Shown here piece by piece: positions 1 to 8,520 of a stretch of DNA of 64,000 nt. A program made the translations under genes and the position numbers. Source of the DNA: an uncultured Lachnoclostridium sp. Its GTDB lineage: Bacteria; Bacillota; Clostridia; Lachnospirales; Lachnospiraceae. The notes beneath the pieces are model-generated. The model was given only the letters and a program-made list of their open reading frames with translations. It had not been told where the DNA came from and made no database searches. The DNA lies in assembly GCA_946499505.1 (NCBI GenBank), contig CAMMSL010000007.1:44223-108222 (forward strand), given 5' to 3'. Every line of letters begins with the position of its first letter. Position 1 is the first letter of the stretch.

Positions 1-1083
1 CGCGTGAGAGATTGCATTTGTAATATCCGGATCCTCACTTCTCGCCCTGCTGCGGAAGATCGCGTTGTAATCAATATTCCGTTCCATATGCACCGCAATC
101 TTGACCATCATCTTAAGAGCTTCCACCGGATACTTGCCTGCAGCTGTCTCTCCGGAAAGCATGATCGCGCTTGTTCCCTGATAAATGGCGTTCGCAACGT
201 CTGTCGTCTCCGCACGGGTCGGGCGGGGATGGATCATCATAGAATCGAGCATCTGTGTCGCAGTGATGACAACCTTTCCTGCCGCATATACCTTCTCAAT
301 AATCTTCTGCTGGATGATCGGCACATGTTCCAGAGGAATTTCCACGCCCATGTCTCCTCTTGCGATCATGATTCCGTCTGCCGCCTCGATGATCGCATCA
401 ATATTGTCCACGCCCTGCTGATTCTCAATCTTGGCAATAATGTGGATTTCATTTCCGCCGTTATCATTGAGGAGCTGTCTCATCTCGCGGATGTCTTCAG
501 CCGTCCTTGTAAATGAAGCAGCCACAAAATCGAAATCCTCCTGAATTCCAAACAGAAGGTCGTCTCTGTCTTTCGGGCTGATAAACGGCATCTTCAGCTC
601 TACGCCCGGCACATTGACACCCTTATGGTCTGAAATATCTCCGCCGTTCTTTACGATACAGACGATATCCTTATCCACAATATTTACGACTTCCATACCG
701 ACAAGACCGTCATCGATCAGGATAGAATCACCCGGTTTTACATCTTTATAGAGATCCTTGTAGCTGATCGTCACCTGTTCCTGTGTTCCTTCAACCTCAT
801 CGTTTACAAGAGTAAACTCCTGTCCCTCTTCCAGCGTGATTTTCTTCTTCTTAAAACATCCGATCCGTATTTCCGGACCTTTTGTATCAAGAAGTGCTGC
901 AATCGGCTTGTCGAACTGCCTGCGCAGTGTTTTCAGTTTTTCCAGCCGCGCTTTCTGTTCTTCGTGAGTGCCATGTGAAAAATTAAAACGGGCCACATCC
1001 ATTCCCTCACGGATGAGAGCTTCCAGAATGCCCTCTTTGTCTGTGGCCGGTCCAAGTGTACAGATGATCTTTGTCTTTCTCAT
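1..1083 (-). CDS. pyk: pyruvate kinase (3' end runs off the window)
   Basis: Converts phosphoenolpyruvate and ADP to pyruvate and ATP, the last step of glycolysis, in the cytoplasm. 361 codons are visible from ATG at 1083 down to the left edge with no stop, so the C-terminal part is outside the window. The protein opens [13 protein letters not shown], the usual pyruvate kinase start, followed by NFSHGTHEE and DTKGPEIR, and later the active-site region [10 protein letters not shown] and [11 protein letters not shown]. The B domain lies between roughly residues 70 and 170. A good ribosome binding site (GGAAAGG) sits 7-8 bases before the ATG. Nothing looks unusual; it appears to be the housekeeping enzyme. 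Confidence 0.97.
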   Translation of the reverse strand, partial: MRKTKIICTLGPATDKEGILEALIREGMDVARFNFSHGTHEEQKARLEKLKTLRRQFDKPIAALLDTKGPEIRIGCFKKKKITLEEGQEFTLVNDEVEGTQEQVTISYKDLYKDVKPGDSILIDDGLVGMEVVNIVDKDIVCIVKNGGDISDHKGVNVPGVELKMPFISPKDRDDLLFGIQEDFDFVAASFTRTAEDIREMRQLLNDNGGNEIHIIAKIENQQGVDNIDAIIEAADGIMIARGDMGVEIPLEHVPIIQQKIIEKVYAAGKVVITATQMLDSMMIHPRPTRAETTDVANAIYQGTSAIMLSGETAAGKYPVEALKMMVKIAVHMERNIDYNAIFRSRARSEDPDITNAISHA

Positions 1084-1202
1084 AATCTTTCCTTTCCGGA
1101 TAACTCCTTGCTTTGATAAAACGGTGCTGTTCTTTAACCAGGTGAACCGTTAAAATTATTATAACATCATCGCACATTCAATATCCAGAGAGAAATATAT
1201 TA

Positions 1203-1952
1203 TTATTGCTGAGCGGCCGCCTCATTCACACATCTGAGCGCATTTAAGCTCCTCGGATAGCCAATATAAGGCAGGCACTGTGAAATGATCTTGATCAAAA
1301 ATGCCTTGTCATTTCCAACTTTCATATTACCCGCCGCATGGGATATAAGCTGCGGTTCGCAACCGCCCTGTGCTGCAAGAAAACAGAATGTGATCATTTC
1401 TCTCTGTCCGTAATCAAGACCCGTACGGGTATAATAATCACCAAAACAGTTGCCGGACAGCCAGCGGTTGATGTGGCGGCTCTCCTCAGGGCCTGATGTG
1501 GCAAATCCTTTCATGCCGTCTCCGAATATATCCACCTGAGCCTGCTCGCCCTTTTCCACACGATCCTCGATTGTCGTAGTTGTCTGACCTTCCAGCGGCA
1601 GCGCGATACCTTTTTCCGTCAGGACTTCGTTGACCACGTCAAAGAACGGGCGCACTCTCCCGATTCCAAGATAAGCACATGCCTGATAGACGATCTCTTT
1701 TACCTCTACTGGTGTCACGCCGAGGTTCAGGGCCCCCGGAAGCACTTCTCTGAATTCATCGATTCCCTGGCATCCAAGTAATGTAGCCAGAATTGCCATC
1801 ATCCTTGTACGGTCGTCAAGATCATCCTGATTTACTACCTCATCGCAGGAAAAGTTTGTAAAAAACTCTGCAAATTCCGGATCTGTAGATGCAAGTTTAA
1901 ATTCGCCGTCCGGATATAATCTGTTGAAATATTTTTCTGCTGCTTCTGTCAT
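1203..1952 (-). CDS. carboxymuconolactone decarboxylase family protein, two CMD domains
   Basis: 249 residues with two carboxymuconolactone-decarboxylase/AhpD-like helical domains: one near residues 40-110 (ACAYLGIGRVRPFFDVVNEV) and one near 150-240 (MITFCFLAAQGGCEPQLISHAAGN). In AhpD a CxxC and a histidine carry the peroxidase activity; here the second domain has spaced Cys and His but no CxxC, so redox activity is uncertain. The cupin gene at 2090-2512 is directly upstream on the same strand, an arrangement common for this family (gamma-carboxymuconolactone decarboxylase subunit plus cupin), so the two probably act together on a small metabolite. The ribosome binding site GAGAGG lies about 12 bases before the ATG. 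Substrate not known. Confidence 0.85.
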   Translation of the reverse strand: MTEAAEKYFNRLYPDGEFKLASTDPEFAEFFTNFSCDEVVNQDDLDDRTRMMAILATLLGCQGIDEFREVLPGALNLGVTPVEVKEIVYQACAYLGIGRVRPFFDVVNEVLTEKGIALPLEGQTTTTIEDRVEKGEQAQVDIFGDGMKGFATSGPEESRHINRWLSGNCFGDYYTRTGLDYGQREMITFCFLAAQGGCEPQLISHAAGNMKVGNDKAFLIKIISQCLPYIGYPRSLNALRCVNEAAAQQ

Positions 1953-2089
1953 GATCGTTCATCCTCTCTTTCTTAACATCTCTTAATCTTCTTCTCATGC
2001 CTGATAAGGTTCCTCTGCCTGTGCCCAGTATTTTCCAGATACAGACAGATTCGGAGAGGGCATTTACCCTCTCCAAAATACATTGCATG

Positions 2090-2512
2090 CTACTTTAATT
2101 CTCCATATTCTTCATCAGAAACCGCCTCAAGCCACTCGTTGGATGCTCCCTCTGCCGGCACCTCGATAGCCAGATGCTGGAACCAGCTGTCCTTTGCTGC
2201 TCCATGCCAGTGTTTTACTTCCGGCGGAATGTTCACAACATCTCCGGCATGCAGCTCCTGTGCGGGTTTTCCCCACTCCTGATACCAGCCGCGTCCGCCT
2301 GTTACAAGCAGGATCTGGCCGCCTTTATGATGGACATGCCAGTTATTCCGGCAGCCCGGCTCAAAAGTCACGTTGCCTATGCCGACTCTCTCTGTTGTAA
2401 GCATCTTTAAGTAACTCTGTCCGATAAAATACTGTGCAAATGCTGTGTTCGGCTCGCCGATCTCAAACACGTTTCCGCCGCCTAAGTCCTGTTTCATTTT
2501 CTCTGTATCCAT
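2090..2512 (-). CDS. cupin domain protein
   Basis: 140-residue single-domain cupin. The two cupin motifs are visible: GCRNNWHVHHKGGQILLVTGG (metal-binding His, residues about 54-74) and GDVVNIPPEVKHWHGA (about 90-105). Such proteins bind a divalent metal and act as isomerases, oxygenases or sensors. It is the first gene of a pair with the carboxymuconolactone-decarboxylase-like protein downstream. A diverged fragment of a second copy of the same gene lies at 6803-6899. Function beyond the fold cannot be read from the sequence. Confidence 0.88.
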   Translation of the reverse strand: MDTEKMKQDLGGGNVFEIGEPNTAFAQYFIGQSYLKMLTTERVGIGNVTFEPGCRNNWHVHHKGGQILLVTGGRGWYQEWGKPAQELHAGDVVNIPPEVKHWHGAAKDSWFQHLAIEVPAEGASNEWLEAVSDEEYGELK

Positions 2513-2582
2513 GTGTAATGCCTCCCGTTTTCATATGATTTCTTCTCGTCTGTATATATTTTATTACCGGTTCAGACTATAG

Positions 2583-2630
2583 GCAAATGCTTAGTTTACA
2601 TGGCGGAGCATGCCCGGGAGGTATGATTAT
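2583..2630. repeat. 48-bp direct repeat, copy 1
   Basis: Exact 48-base match to 6891-6938, in the same orientation. The copy begins with nine bases that also occur inside the cupin coding sequence (GCAAATGCT) and ends after the last codon and TAA stop (2627-2629) of the broken HEPN gene. It lies 71 bases upstream of the intact cupin gene. The two copies bracket the MNT/HEPN/TOTE genes. Confidence 0.9.
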
Positions 2631-3031
2631 GATTTTTCCTCTTTCCTGAGAATATATGCTTCTACGGTCTTTACAAAAGTCTCCGCATGTTCCAGTTGTA
2701 TAGAGGATTCTTCTTTTGAAGCCAGGAAAAAGTCACTATAGTCGCATTTTTCCCTGATACGATAAGCACCATCAATAATCTAATATATTCCTCGGTCAAA
2801 TTCACCGGTATGCACATAATACTGATTAAAATGGGCAATCACAGAACTGTGTTTGGAGGCATCAAACCCATCCAGAATATTCACCGCACGTATACTATGA
2901 AAAATTGCATAATATGACCGATTGATTGCTGCCTTGAACAGTCCGGATTCATGATTTACATGAGCGGCCTGCAAATCTTCTTTTGCCCGTTCCAACCGGT
3001 ATTTGCACAGAGTTTCTCTCTCATGCTGCAT
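2627..3031 (-). pseudogene. HEPN-domain toxin gene interrupted by an in-frame amber stop
   Basis: The reading frame from ATG 3031 encodes a HEPN protein of about 134 residues, but a TAG at 2780-2782 stops it after about 83 residues. The same frame then continues without frameshift for another 50 codons (IIDGAYRIREKC...) to TAA at 2627-2629, so a single base change can explain the break. The RX6H motif expected of HEPN RNases (RSYYAIFH) is before the stop. The start was chosen because GGAAGGAG lies 9 bases before it and because it overlaps the MNT stop by 11 bases, the usual coupling in these pairs. HEPN proteins are toxins (RNases) silenced by their MNT partner. The truncated product lacks the last helices and is probably inactive. 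Confidence 0.85.
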
Positions 3032-3371
3032 AGACCACGACTCCTTCCCGGTCCACATTCCGATAGAACGGGGATATTGTCTTCCAATCCTGATACTCCT
3101 GATATTTTACATCAATGATGGAAAACACTTTCATATACTTCAGGGCAAGATCTGTAGATACATCACTGAGTCTTTCATCGTATTCTCGCAACTGCGCATC
3201 CGTGCCATCTACTAAAACCATGATATCCACATCGGAATCTTCCGTCTGGGTTCCTCTGGCGACAGAGCCGTATAAGATTACCGCCTTCAGCCGATTTCCA
3301 TACACACCGTGAAGAAGTTCCGCCATTTCCTGTAAAATCTTTCTTAACTTTTCATCCTTGATCTTTTCCAT
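3021..3371 (-). CDS. MNT-type minimal nucleotidyltransferase (antitoxin of HEPN/MNT pair)
   Basis: 116 residues with the polymerase-beta nucleotidyltransferase signature GSVARGTQTEDSDVDIMVLV near residues 31-50 (GS, then D-x-D) and a C-terminal helix. In HEPN/MNT modules this protein transfers AMP groups to the HEPN toxin and so silences it. It is translated just before the HEPN gene, with an 11-base overlap. Ribosome binding site GGGAGG, 9 bases before ATG at 3371. The catalytic motif is intact although its toxin partner carries a premature stop. Confidence 0.9.
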   Translation of the reverse strand: MEKIKDEKLRKILQEMAELLHGVYGNRLKAVILYGSVARGTQTEDSDVDIMVLVDGTDAQLREYDERLSDVSTDLALKYMKVFSIIDVKYQEYQDWKTISPFYRNVDREGVVVYAA

Positions 3372-3461
3372 ATGCTCAGACCTCCCGGATAAATAATTTC
3401 AAAATAAGACTCTTTCTCTCTGTTGCTTTTAGTATATTTAGTATACCACACAACCTCATGC

Positions 3462-6400
3462 TTATCTATCAGAAACAGTAAATCCAATCTCCAGCAGCTC
3501 CTGCGCAATTTCCTTACTTTTCACCCTCATCAGATTATCCTCTTCCTTAGCATTGGACAGCAGATTCACACTGCCATACCAGACAATCTTCTTGTCAATA
3601 ACAGCAAAATGCTCGTGTATTTTCGGCTTTTCCATCACGGCTACACCCAACTCCGTCAGTTCTGCAAGCAGTTCTTTTGTCTTTTCAATCCGTTCTTTCG
3701 GGTAACCATCTGCCGGCAGAGTCAGAAGTGTGATCTTTACCCCTGAGTCATGGCGTTCTCCCAGACCTTTTAGCATCCTGCGTATACTTCTTGCACCGAC
3801 ACCTGGACTGGAGATAACGATTTCAGCATTAGCTTCCGCTAAATCTCTCTCAAATACAGACATATAGGAATCACTGTCAAATATAGCATTTGTTTCCTGC
3901 TTTTTCTCTGTCGTATTCATAATGATCTCATAACCAATCTTCTTATACGCCCGCAATCTTTTATAATACATTTTATCCAGGACGCGGATATGCGTATCCA
4001 CATAATCATATATGATCACATCCTGTTTTCCTTCATAATCCCTGTGGAGCCTTCCTGAATACTGTTCCACGTTCCCCTGCCATGCGATGGGTGTTGCCAG
4101 CATCATCGTATCAAGTCTTGGATAGTTAAACCCTTCGCCGATATACTGTCCGATTGCCACAAGAATCATTGATTCGTTTACCGGAACATTTTTCATTTTC
4201 TCACGAATCTGTTCATTTTCTTTTCTGCTTCTTCCTCCTTTGAGCAGAAATACATGGTCCGCCTTATCTTGAAGCATAGCAAGCAATGTATCTGCATGAT
4301 CTTTAAATTTTGTCAGCACAAGTGGAGTCCTGCCCTGTTTCAGGCATTCTTCTACATCAGATACGATCTGCCTGTTTCTCACATCACTGCTGCGCACTGC
4401 GGCATATGCTTCATTAATCTTCCAGTCTTGTCCTGTTGTATTGATCAGCCTTGTAAATCTGGGATATACATAATGTTCGATTCCCTGAAGCTTTACTTTA
4501 TCTTTAGCACTGAAGCGATATCTGACCGGCCCGATCTGCATAAATATTTTTTGTTCCTGTCCGTCATCCCGTTTGGGCGTTGCGGTCAGTCCGTAAACAT
4601 ATCTGGCAGAGACTTCTTTTACTACCGCCTCTGCTGTATCCGATGCACAGTGATGGCATTCGTCTATGAGTACAAGGCCATAATCCTTCACAACTGCATC
4701 TATATTTCCAGGCTTGCCAAGAGATGATATCATCACTACATCAATAACTCCCGTCATCGAATCATGACCGGCATATCGGGTTCCAATCACGCTTTTCCTT
4801 CGTTTTATGCGTCCTGTCGGCGTCTTATACTCGGGCGGTTCTTCGTTAATATCCAGAAACTTCTGAAGGTCTTCCACCCAGTTATTCATAATTTCTTTAT
4901 TATGTACCAATACAAGGGCATTAGTCTTTCTTTCCGCGATCAGATATGCTCCTACTGCTGTTTTTCCGAACGCTGTCGCTGCATGCAGGATTCCATTCTC
5001 ATACTGCAACATTCGTTCTGCCGCTTTTCTCTGCTCAGGATAAAGTTCCCCGGCAAAATCCACATGGATATTTCTTCCTGTTTGTCTCTCGTCGCTGACT
5101 TCATAGGGTATTCCTGCTTCTCCCAGTTTTTCCGTAAGTTTTTCCTGCAGTCCTTTCGGGATGCAGATATAATCATCAAAATCTTCAGAGCACGCAACAA
5201 TCCTGGGATTATCCCGAGTGGAGAATCCCATTGCGAGATTTTTATAATACTGAGGATTGCTGTACGCAGCCATGCGGCGCAAAGTATTCTGTATTCTCGG
5301 CTGAAGATTGTCCTTATCAATATAAATTCCATTGGCAAGGACAATCTTAAACTGTCCGGAAACATCTTCCGGATGAAACTGAATCTTTTTCTTCTTCCAT
5401 GGCTTTGATTTTTTACCTGATTTCCAGCTTGTAACCTGCTGACTCTGGCCGTTCGTCTCCGTTTGCCCTGCTGCCAGACTTTCTATGTTTGCCTTTGATT
5501 TTCCTTCTGTTTCCTCCCCACCTATATCCTCTAGATCTGCAAGTGCGCCTAAGACTCCAGTCTCTGACCACTCATTTATCTTTTTTTCGATAAATTCTTT
5601 CGAAAGCTTTTTTACATTCTGCAGCTGCTGCCACTGATTCGGATATGCATTCCAATCCTGATCTATAAACGCACTGTTTCCATTCTTCAATGCCTGTCCC
5701 TGCAGAGGAAGTGCAATCAAATTTCCGAGCCCGCCCAAAGGCATATGATCCTGAGCTGGAAGCATCCTGTCATAAGTACGAAAGCTTTTCTGATTAACAG
5801 ATTCTGCTCCTTTTGTCAAAAGCGCTGTGCCGAACAGTCTTGCCATTCTTGCCGGAACAGATTCCTGAAAAAACATCCAGATATGCGCTCCCTTACCAGA
5901 ACGGGAACGCTCTGTCAGGATATCCACTCCATAAATCCGGCAGATTTCCCGCAAAGCATTCACTTCCTCCCTCCAGAGTTCGTCTGTGTTAGCAAAATCA
6001 TCCCCGTTTGTATTGTCATCATGATTGTCAAAATCAAATACGAGGAAATTGCAGGTCTCATCGGGCAGCATCGGATATACCCCGATCACATCAGAGCAGT
6101 CCTCCCGCAGTCCAAGTAAATGCTGCATAATCGCCTTTCCGGTAAGTTCTTTATAACGCTGTTCAGGACAGTCCGAACATTTCATTTTCTTTTTTTCATA
6201 TTTGGGACAGATGCCCGGTTTCCAATAATTCCAGCATTGAGTATAATACCCCGTCTTTCCGGTTTTTGGATTCGGCTTTCCGGCTCTTTTACTGTATACA
6301 TCTTTTCGACCTTTGAAAAAGGAATAGAAATACTGGGCATGTTTCTGAGTGATCGGTTCAGGAATAATACGCTTTCCCTGTTCGGTCTCTGCATCTTTCA

Positions 6401-6554
6401 CAGCTAAATCTGACTGAACAGCCACATTTTCTTGCGTTTTCTTTTCATATGGAATACCTGCTTCGGATAAGAGTGCATGAAGTCGTTGGATTTCTTCATT
6501 TAATGCAATAATTCTCTCTTTCTGCTCCTGAATGATCTTATCTTTTCTGTCCAT
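3462..6554 (-). CDS. primase-helicase-PLD protein (TOTE-type conflict-system helicase)
   Basis: About 1,030 residues. In order: a short N-terminal coiled coil (1-35); an archaeo-eukaryotic-primase-like domain (about 70-300) with a four-cysteine cluster (C107, C116, C126, C129), the catalytic DFD (174-176) and a GKGAHIW motif; a linker rich in Lys and Gln; an SF2 helicase with Walker A ATAFGKT (about 526-532), DECH (631-634) and GLTATP (655-660); and a C-terminal phospholipase-D-like nuclease domain (about 880-1025, HEHFAVID and GSVNLL). This architecture matches helicases of TOTE conflict systems, thought to act against invading DNA. ATG 6554 was chosen because AAAGG lies 7 bases upstream; in-frame starts reach back to a TTG at 6635 without a better site. 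The PLD motif has HxH rather than HxK. Confidence 0.85.
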   Translation of the reverse strand: MDRKDKIIQEQKERIIALNEEIQRLHALLSEAGIPYEKKTQENVAVQSDLAVKDAETEQGKRIIPEPITQKHAQYFYSFFKGRKDVYSKRAGKPNPKTGKTGYYTQCWNYWKPGICPKYEKKKMKCSDCPEQRYKELTGKAIMQHLLGLREDCSDVIGVYPMLPDETCNFLVFDFDNHDDNTNGDDFANTDELWREEVNALREICRIYGVDILTERSRSGKGAHIWMFFQESVPARMARLFGTALLTKGAESVNQKSFRTYDRMLPAQDHMPLGGLGNLIALPLQGQALKNGNSAFIDQDWNAYPNQWQQLQNVKKLSKEFIEKKINEWSETGVLGALADLEDIGGEETEGKSKANIESLAAGQTETNGQSQQVTSWKSGKKSKPWKKKKIQFHPEDVSGQFKIVLANGIYIDKDNLQPRIQNTLRRMAAYSNPQYYKNLAMGFSTRDNPRIVACSEDFDDYICIPKGLQEKLTEKLGEAGIPYEVSDERQTGRNIHVDFAGELYPEQRKAAERMLQYENGILHAATAFGKTAVGAYLIAERKTNALVLVHNKEIMNNWVEDLQKFLDINEEPPEYKTPTGRIKRRKSVIGTRYAGHDSMTGVIDVVMISSLGKPGNIDAVVKDYGLVLIDECHHCASDTAEAVVKEVSARYVYGLTATPKRDDGQEQKIFMQIGPVRYRFSAKDKVKLQGIEHYVYPRFTRLINTTGQDWKINEAYAAVRSSDVRNRQIVSDVEECLKQGRTPLVLTKFKDHADTLLAMLQDKADHVFLLKGGRSRKENEQIREKMKNVPVNESMILVAIGQYIGEGFNYPRLDTMMLATPIAWQGNVEQYSGRLHRDYEGKQDVIIYDYVDTHIRVLDKMYYKRLRAYKKIGYEIIMNTTEKKQETNAIFDSDSYMSVFERDLAEANAEIVISSPGVGARSIRRMLKGLGERHDSGVKITLLTLPADGYPKERIEKTKELLAELTELGVAVMEKPKIHEHFAVIDKKIVWYGSVNLLSNAKEEDNLMRVKSKEIAQELLEIGFTVSDR

Positions 6555-6802
6555 ATTTTTACCTTTCATAAAATCAAGAAAAATATCACGTTGCATTTGT
6601 AATTCGATTTTACAGCGCTGTATATAGAAAGGCAATTAAAATGATTAAAAAAGCCGGCATCCGGATCCTGCTCCTTCAGCCAGCTTCACATCTATCTCAA
6701 CACCATACACACTTTTCTTCCTCAACTATGTACACTGTACTATATTAACCTATATTTCCAACGCTATACACACGATACACACTCAAAATCTTAGTACATT
6801 TT

Positions 6803-6899
6803 ACGGCAACCCGGCTCAAAAGTCACGTTGCCTATTCCGGCTCTCTCTGTAGTGAGCATCTTCAGATAGCTCTGTCCGATGAAGTACTGCGCAAATGCT
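6803..6899 (-). pseudogene. remnant of a second cupin gene
   Basis: Reading the minus strand gives about 32 residues (AFAQYFIGQSYLKMLTTERA then GIGNVTFEPGC) that match residues about 24-57 of the intact cupin at 2090-2512. Both ends of the gene are missing. The DNA differs from the intact gene at several third codon positions, so this is an old or separately acquired paralogue, not a fresh duplicate. Its upstream end runs into 48-bp repeat copy 2. Confidence 0.85.
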
Positions 6900-6938
6900 T
6901 AGTTTACATGGCGGAGCATGCCCGGGAGGTATGATTAT
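6891..6938. repeat. 48-bp direct repeat, copy 2
   Basis: Exact copy of 2583-2630. It starts inside the cupin remnant and stops two bases before the stop codon of the AbiEii-like remnant. Confidence 0.9.
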
Positions 6939-6940
6939 TA

Positions 6941-7147
6941 TTATATCAGCCCGTAAATCAATTTCATTTTTTGGATAATCTCTTTCAGACTTTGGTTTCG
7001 TATACCAAACGATTTCAGATCAACCGTTTCCTTCTCCATAGCTGAAAAGAACGTCTCTAGATCCCTCTGAATTGAAGATGGTGGTATCACCTTCGTGTCA
7101 GGCGTCAATAAGATGCTCAGACGGAATACATCGTTTTTGTACTTACC
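6941..7147 (-). pseudogene. C-terminal remnant of an AbiEii-like nucleotidyltransferase
   Basis: An uninterrupted frame of 68 codons reads GKYKNDVFRLSILL... and ends LKEIIQKMKLIYGLI before TAA at 6941-6943. The KxKNDVFRL block followed by an IQRDLETFF segment resembles the C-terminal part of AbiEii/AbiGii-type nucleotidyltransferase toxins. The N-terminal catalytic part is absent; the remnant starts within the last codons of the AbiEi-like gene, the place where the toxin gene would normally begin. It has no start codon of its own in context. An internal deletion in the operon is the simplest explanation. Confidence 0.65.
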
Positions 7148-8093
7148 ATATCCTTTCTGTTAATTCTTCCAGGCATTGCCGGGTACGTTCATCTTCATCC
7201 TCTGCCAGACTCAATGCCAGTGATAAGACATCAACCCTCTCCGTCTGGCTGATATTTCGGGGATCATATTTCCAAATCTGCAGTGCACATTGTCTGTCCG
7301 AATCCAACAAACTGCTTGTGTAAGAATCTTTTTTTAAAAATAATTTCAGTGTACCCCAGGTTTGAATAGTCGGCGGATTCAGCATACTCATATCGGAAAG
7401 TGCTGAAAGTCCTGCGGAAAACATTTCGGGCTGCACATCCTCCTTAGAAATATATACGGTCTTTCGAACCGGTTGGATCAGATATGGCTGCATCTCCTGA
7501 TACAGTTCTTTGGGTGTACATTCTGTTACCAGCATTTTCTTTGCTCCGACGCCGGTTCCAACTTTTTTTATCAAATTGGTTCTGCACAGCTGATCGGCTG
7601 CACGCGTTATCGTCATAGCTGTAACCCCAAACCTTTTGGAAAGAGGTGACAGCAGCATAGGCTCACCCCCTCCAAGTATCATGGCAAAAAGTAACTGCTG
7701 AGCGGACGGCTGGAATTTATCCGTCATCGCCCCCGTTAACTCTGCGTCACATTTTTCCGTGAGCATTGTCCCCAGAAAGGGAAGATATAGCTGTTTTCCA
7801 GGTATAACAAATGGTATTCGTGCCTCAATTAATGTCTTGCGCCGCTGACTGGTAAGCCGTGGCATTTCCAGTACCATTGGTAATCCACAGATTTCACCAA
7901 TACGTTTTAAATGCTTTTTTATTGAATTCACGGTATCCAGTTCTTCTTGGGGATGCAAAAACAGACATACTGTTTTTCCGAGTTTTACCTGTTCAAAATA
8001 ATATTTTTCACTAAGAAAAAAAGGAAGTCTGCTTTGCTGTCTCCATTCTGTACGAATCACTGGAATGCCTAAAAGCTCTGTAATATATTCCAT
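7143..8093 (-). CDS. AbiEi-like antitoxin / winged-helix regulator
   Basis: 316 residues. The middle (about 128-185, QQLLFAMILGG... SKRFGVTAMTITRAADQL) looks like a winged helix-turn-helix; the N-terminal half contains the segment IPFVIPGKQLYLPFLGTML, common to Firmicute regulators found next to AbiEii-type nucleotidyltransferases. The expected partner immediately downstream survives only as a C-terminal fragment (6941-7147), which supports the type IV toxin-antitoxin reading. A promoter with an inverted repeat over its -35 box lies upstream (8125-8157), consistent with autoregulation. Family assignment is by sequence resemblance and context. Confidence 0.6.
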   Translation of the reverse strand: MEYITELLGIPVIRTEWRQQSRLPFFLSEKYYFEQVKLGKTVCLFLHPQEELDTVNSIKKHLKRIGEICGLPMVLEMPRLTSQRRKTLIEARIPFVIPGKQLYLPFLGTMLTEKCDAELTGAMTDKFQPSAQQLLFAMILGGGEPMLLSPLSKRFGVTAMTITRAADQLCRTNLIKKVGTGVGAKKMLVTECTPKELYQEMQPYLIQPVRKTVYISKEDVQPEMFSAGLSALSDMSMLNPPTIQTWGTLKLFLKKDSYTSSLLDSDRQCALQIWKYDPRNISQTERVDVLSLALSLAEDEDERTRQCLEELTERIW

Positions 8094-8124
8094 ACAACCA
8101 TCACCGTTTTAACTCATTTCTATT

Positions 8125-8157
8125 ATTATAACATCTCTAAAGTTAAATTGCAACTTT
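8125..8157 (-). promoter_or_regulatory. promoter and probable operator of the AbiEi-like gene
   Basis: On the minus strand: -35 TTGCAA (8148-8153), 17-base spacer, -10 TATAAT (8125-8130). The inverted repeat AAAGTT-N7-AACTTT (8139-8157) covers the -35 box, the place expected for a self-repressing antitoxin. Confidence 0.6.
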
Positions 8158-8245
8158 GTCGTTAAATCAATTATACTCATGGATCAGTAACGTTACGATG
8201 GTTTCTTCCAGTGACAGGGCATTCCCCTCGATTGCATTCTGATTT

Positions 8246-8479
8246 TTACTCATCAAATTCTAATGTCAGATACTTGAAACGTTCATCACTCCATTTTTTA
8301 ACGACCTTTCCAGATCTGGTTTTTAATCGTTCACGGTTTTTAAAATTGCCACTGGCACCATATGCATGCTCGATCATATACCAGTAAGATGTCGGAAGTT
8401 TATTCTCTTCCACCTGCAATATATCTCCTATCTCGCAGCAATTCGGTGTCTCAGTTGTAAAATCCATCAGTCTTCCCAT
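8246..8479 (-). CDS. small hypothetical protein
   Basis: 77 residues, not recognised. It contains two adjacent cysteines near the N-terminus (NCCEIGD), several aromatic residues (SYWYMIEHAY) and a basic stretch (RERLKTRSGKVVKKW). No signal peptide or membrane segment. Start supported by AGAGGA about 9 bases before the ATG. It stands alone between the AbiEi-like gene and the chromate transporters. Confidence 0.55.
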   Translation of the reverse strand: MGRLMDFTTETPNCCEIGDILQVEENKLPTSYWYMIEHAYGASGNFKNRERLKTRSGKVVKKWSDERFKYLTLEFDE

Positions 8480-8520
8480 AGTTCATTTCCTCTATTCTCT
8501 TAATTTAAAGCTAACACTTA

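Noticed and set aside
1897-2088. 63-residue reading frame between the CMD and cupin genes
   Set aside because: It overlaps the start of the CMD gene in another frame, has no ribosome binding site of note and resembles no family.
4764-5408. 214-residue plus-strand frame inside the TOTE gene
   Set aside because: Antisense shadow of a well-supported protein; no start signal.
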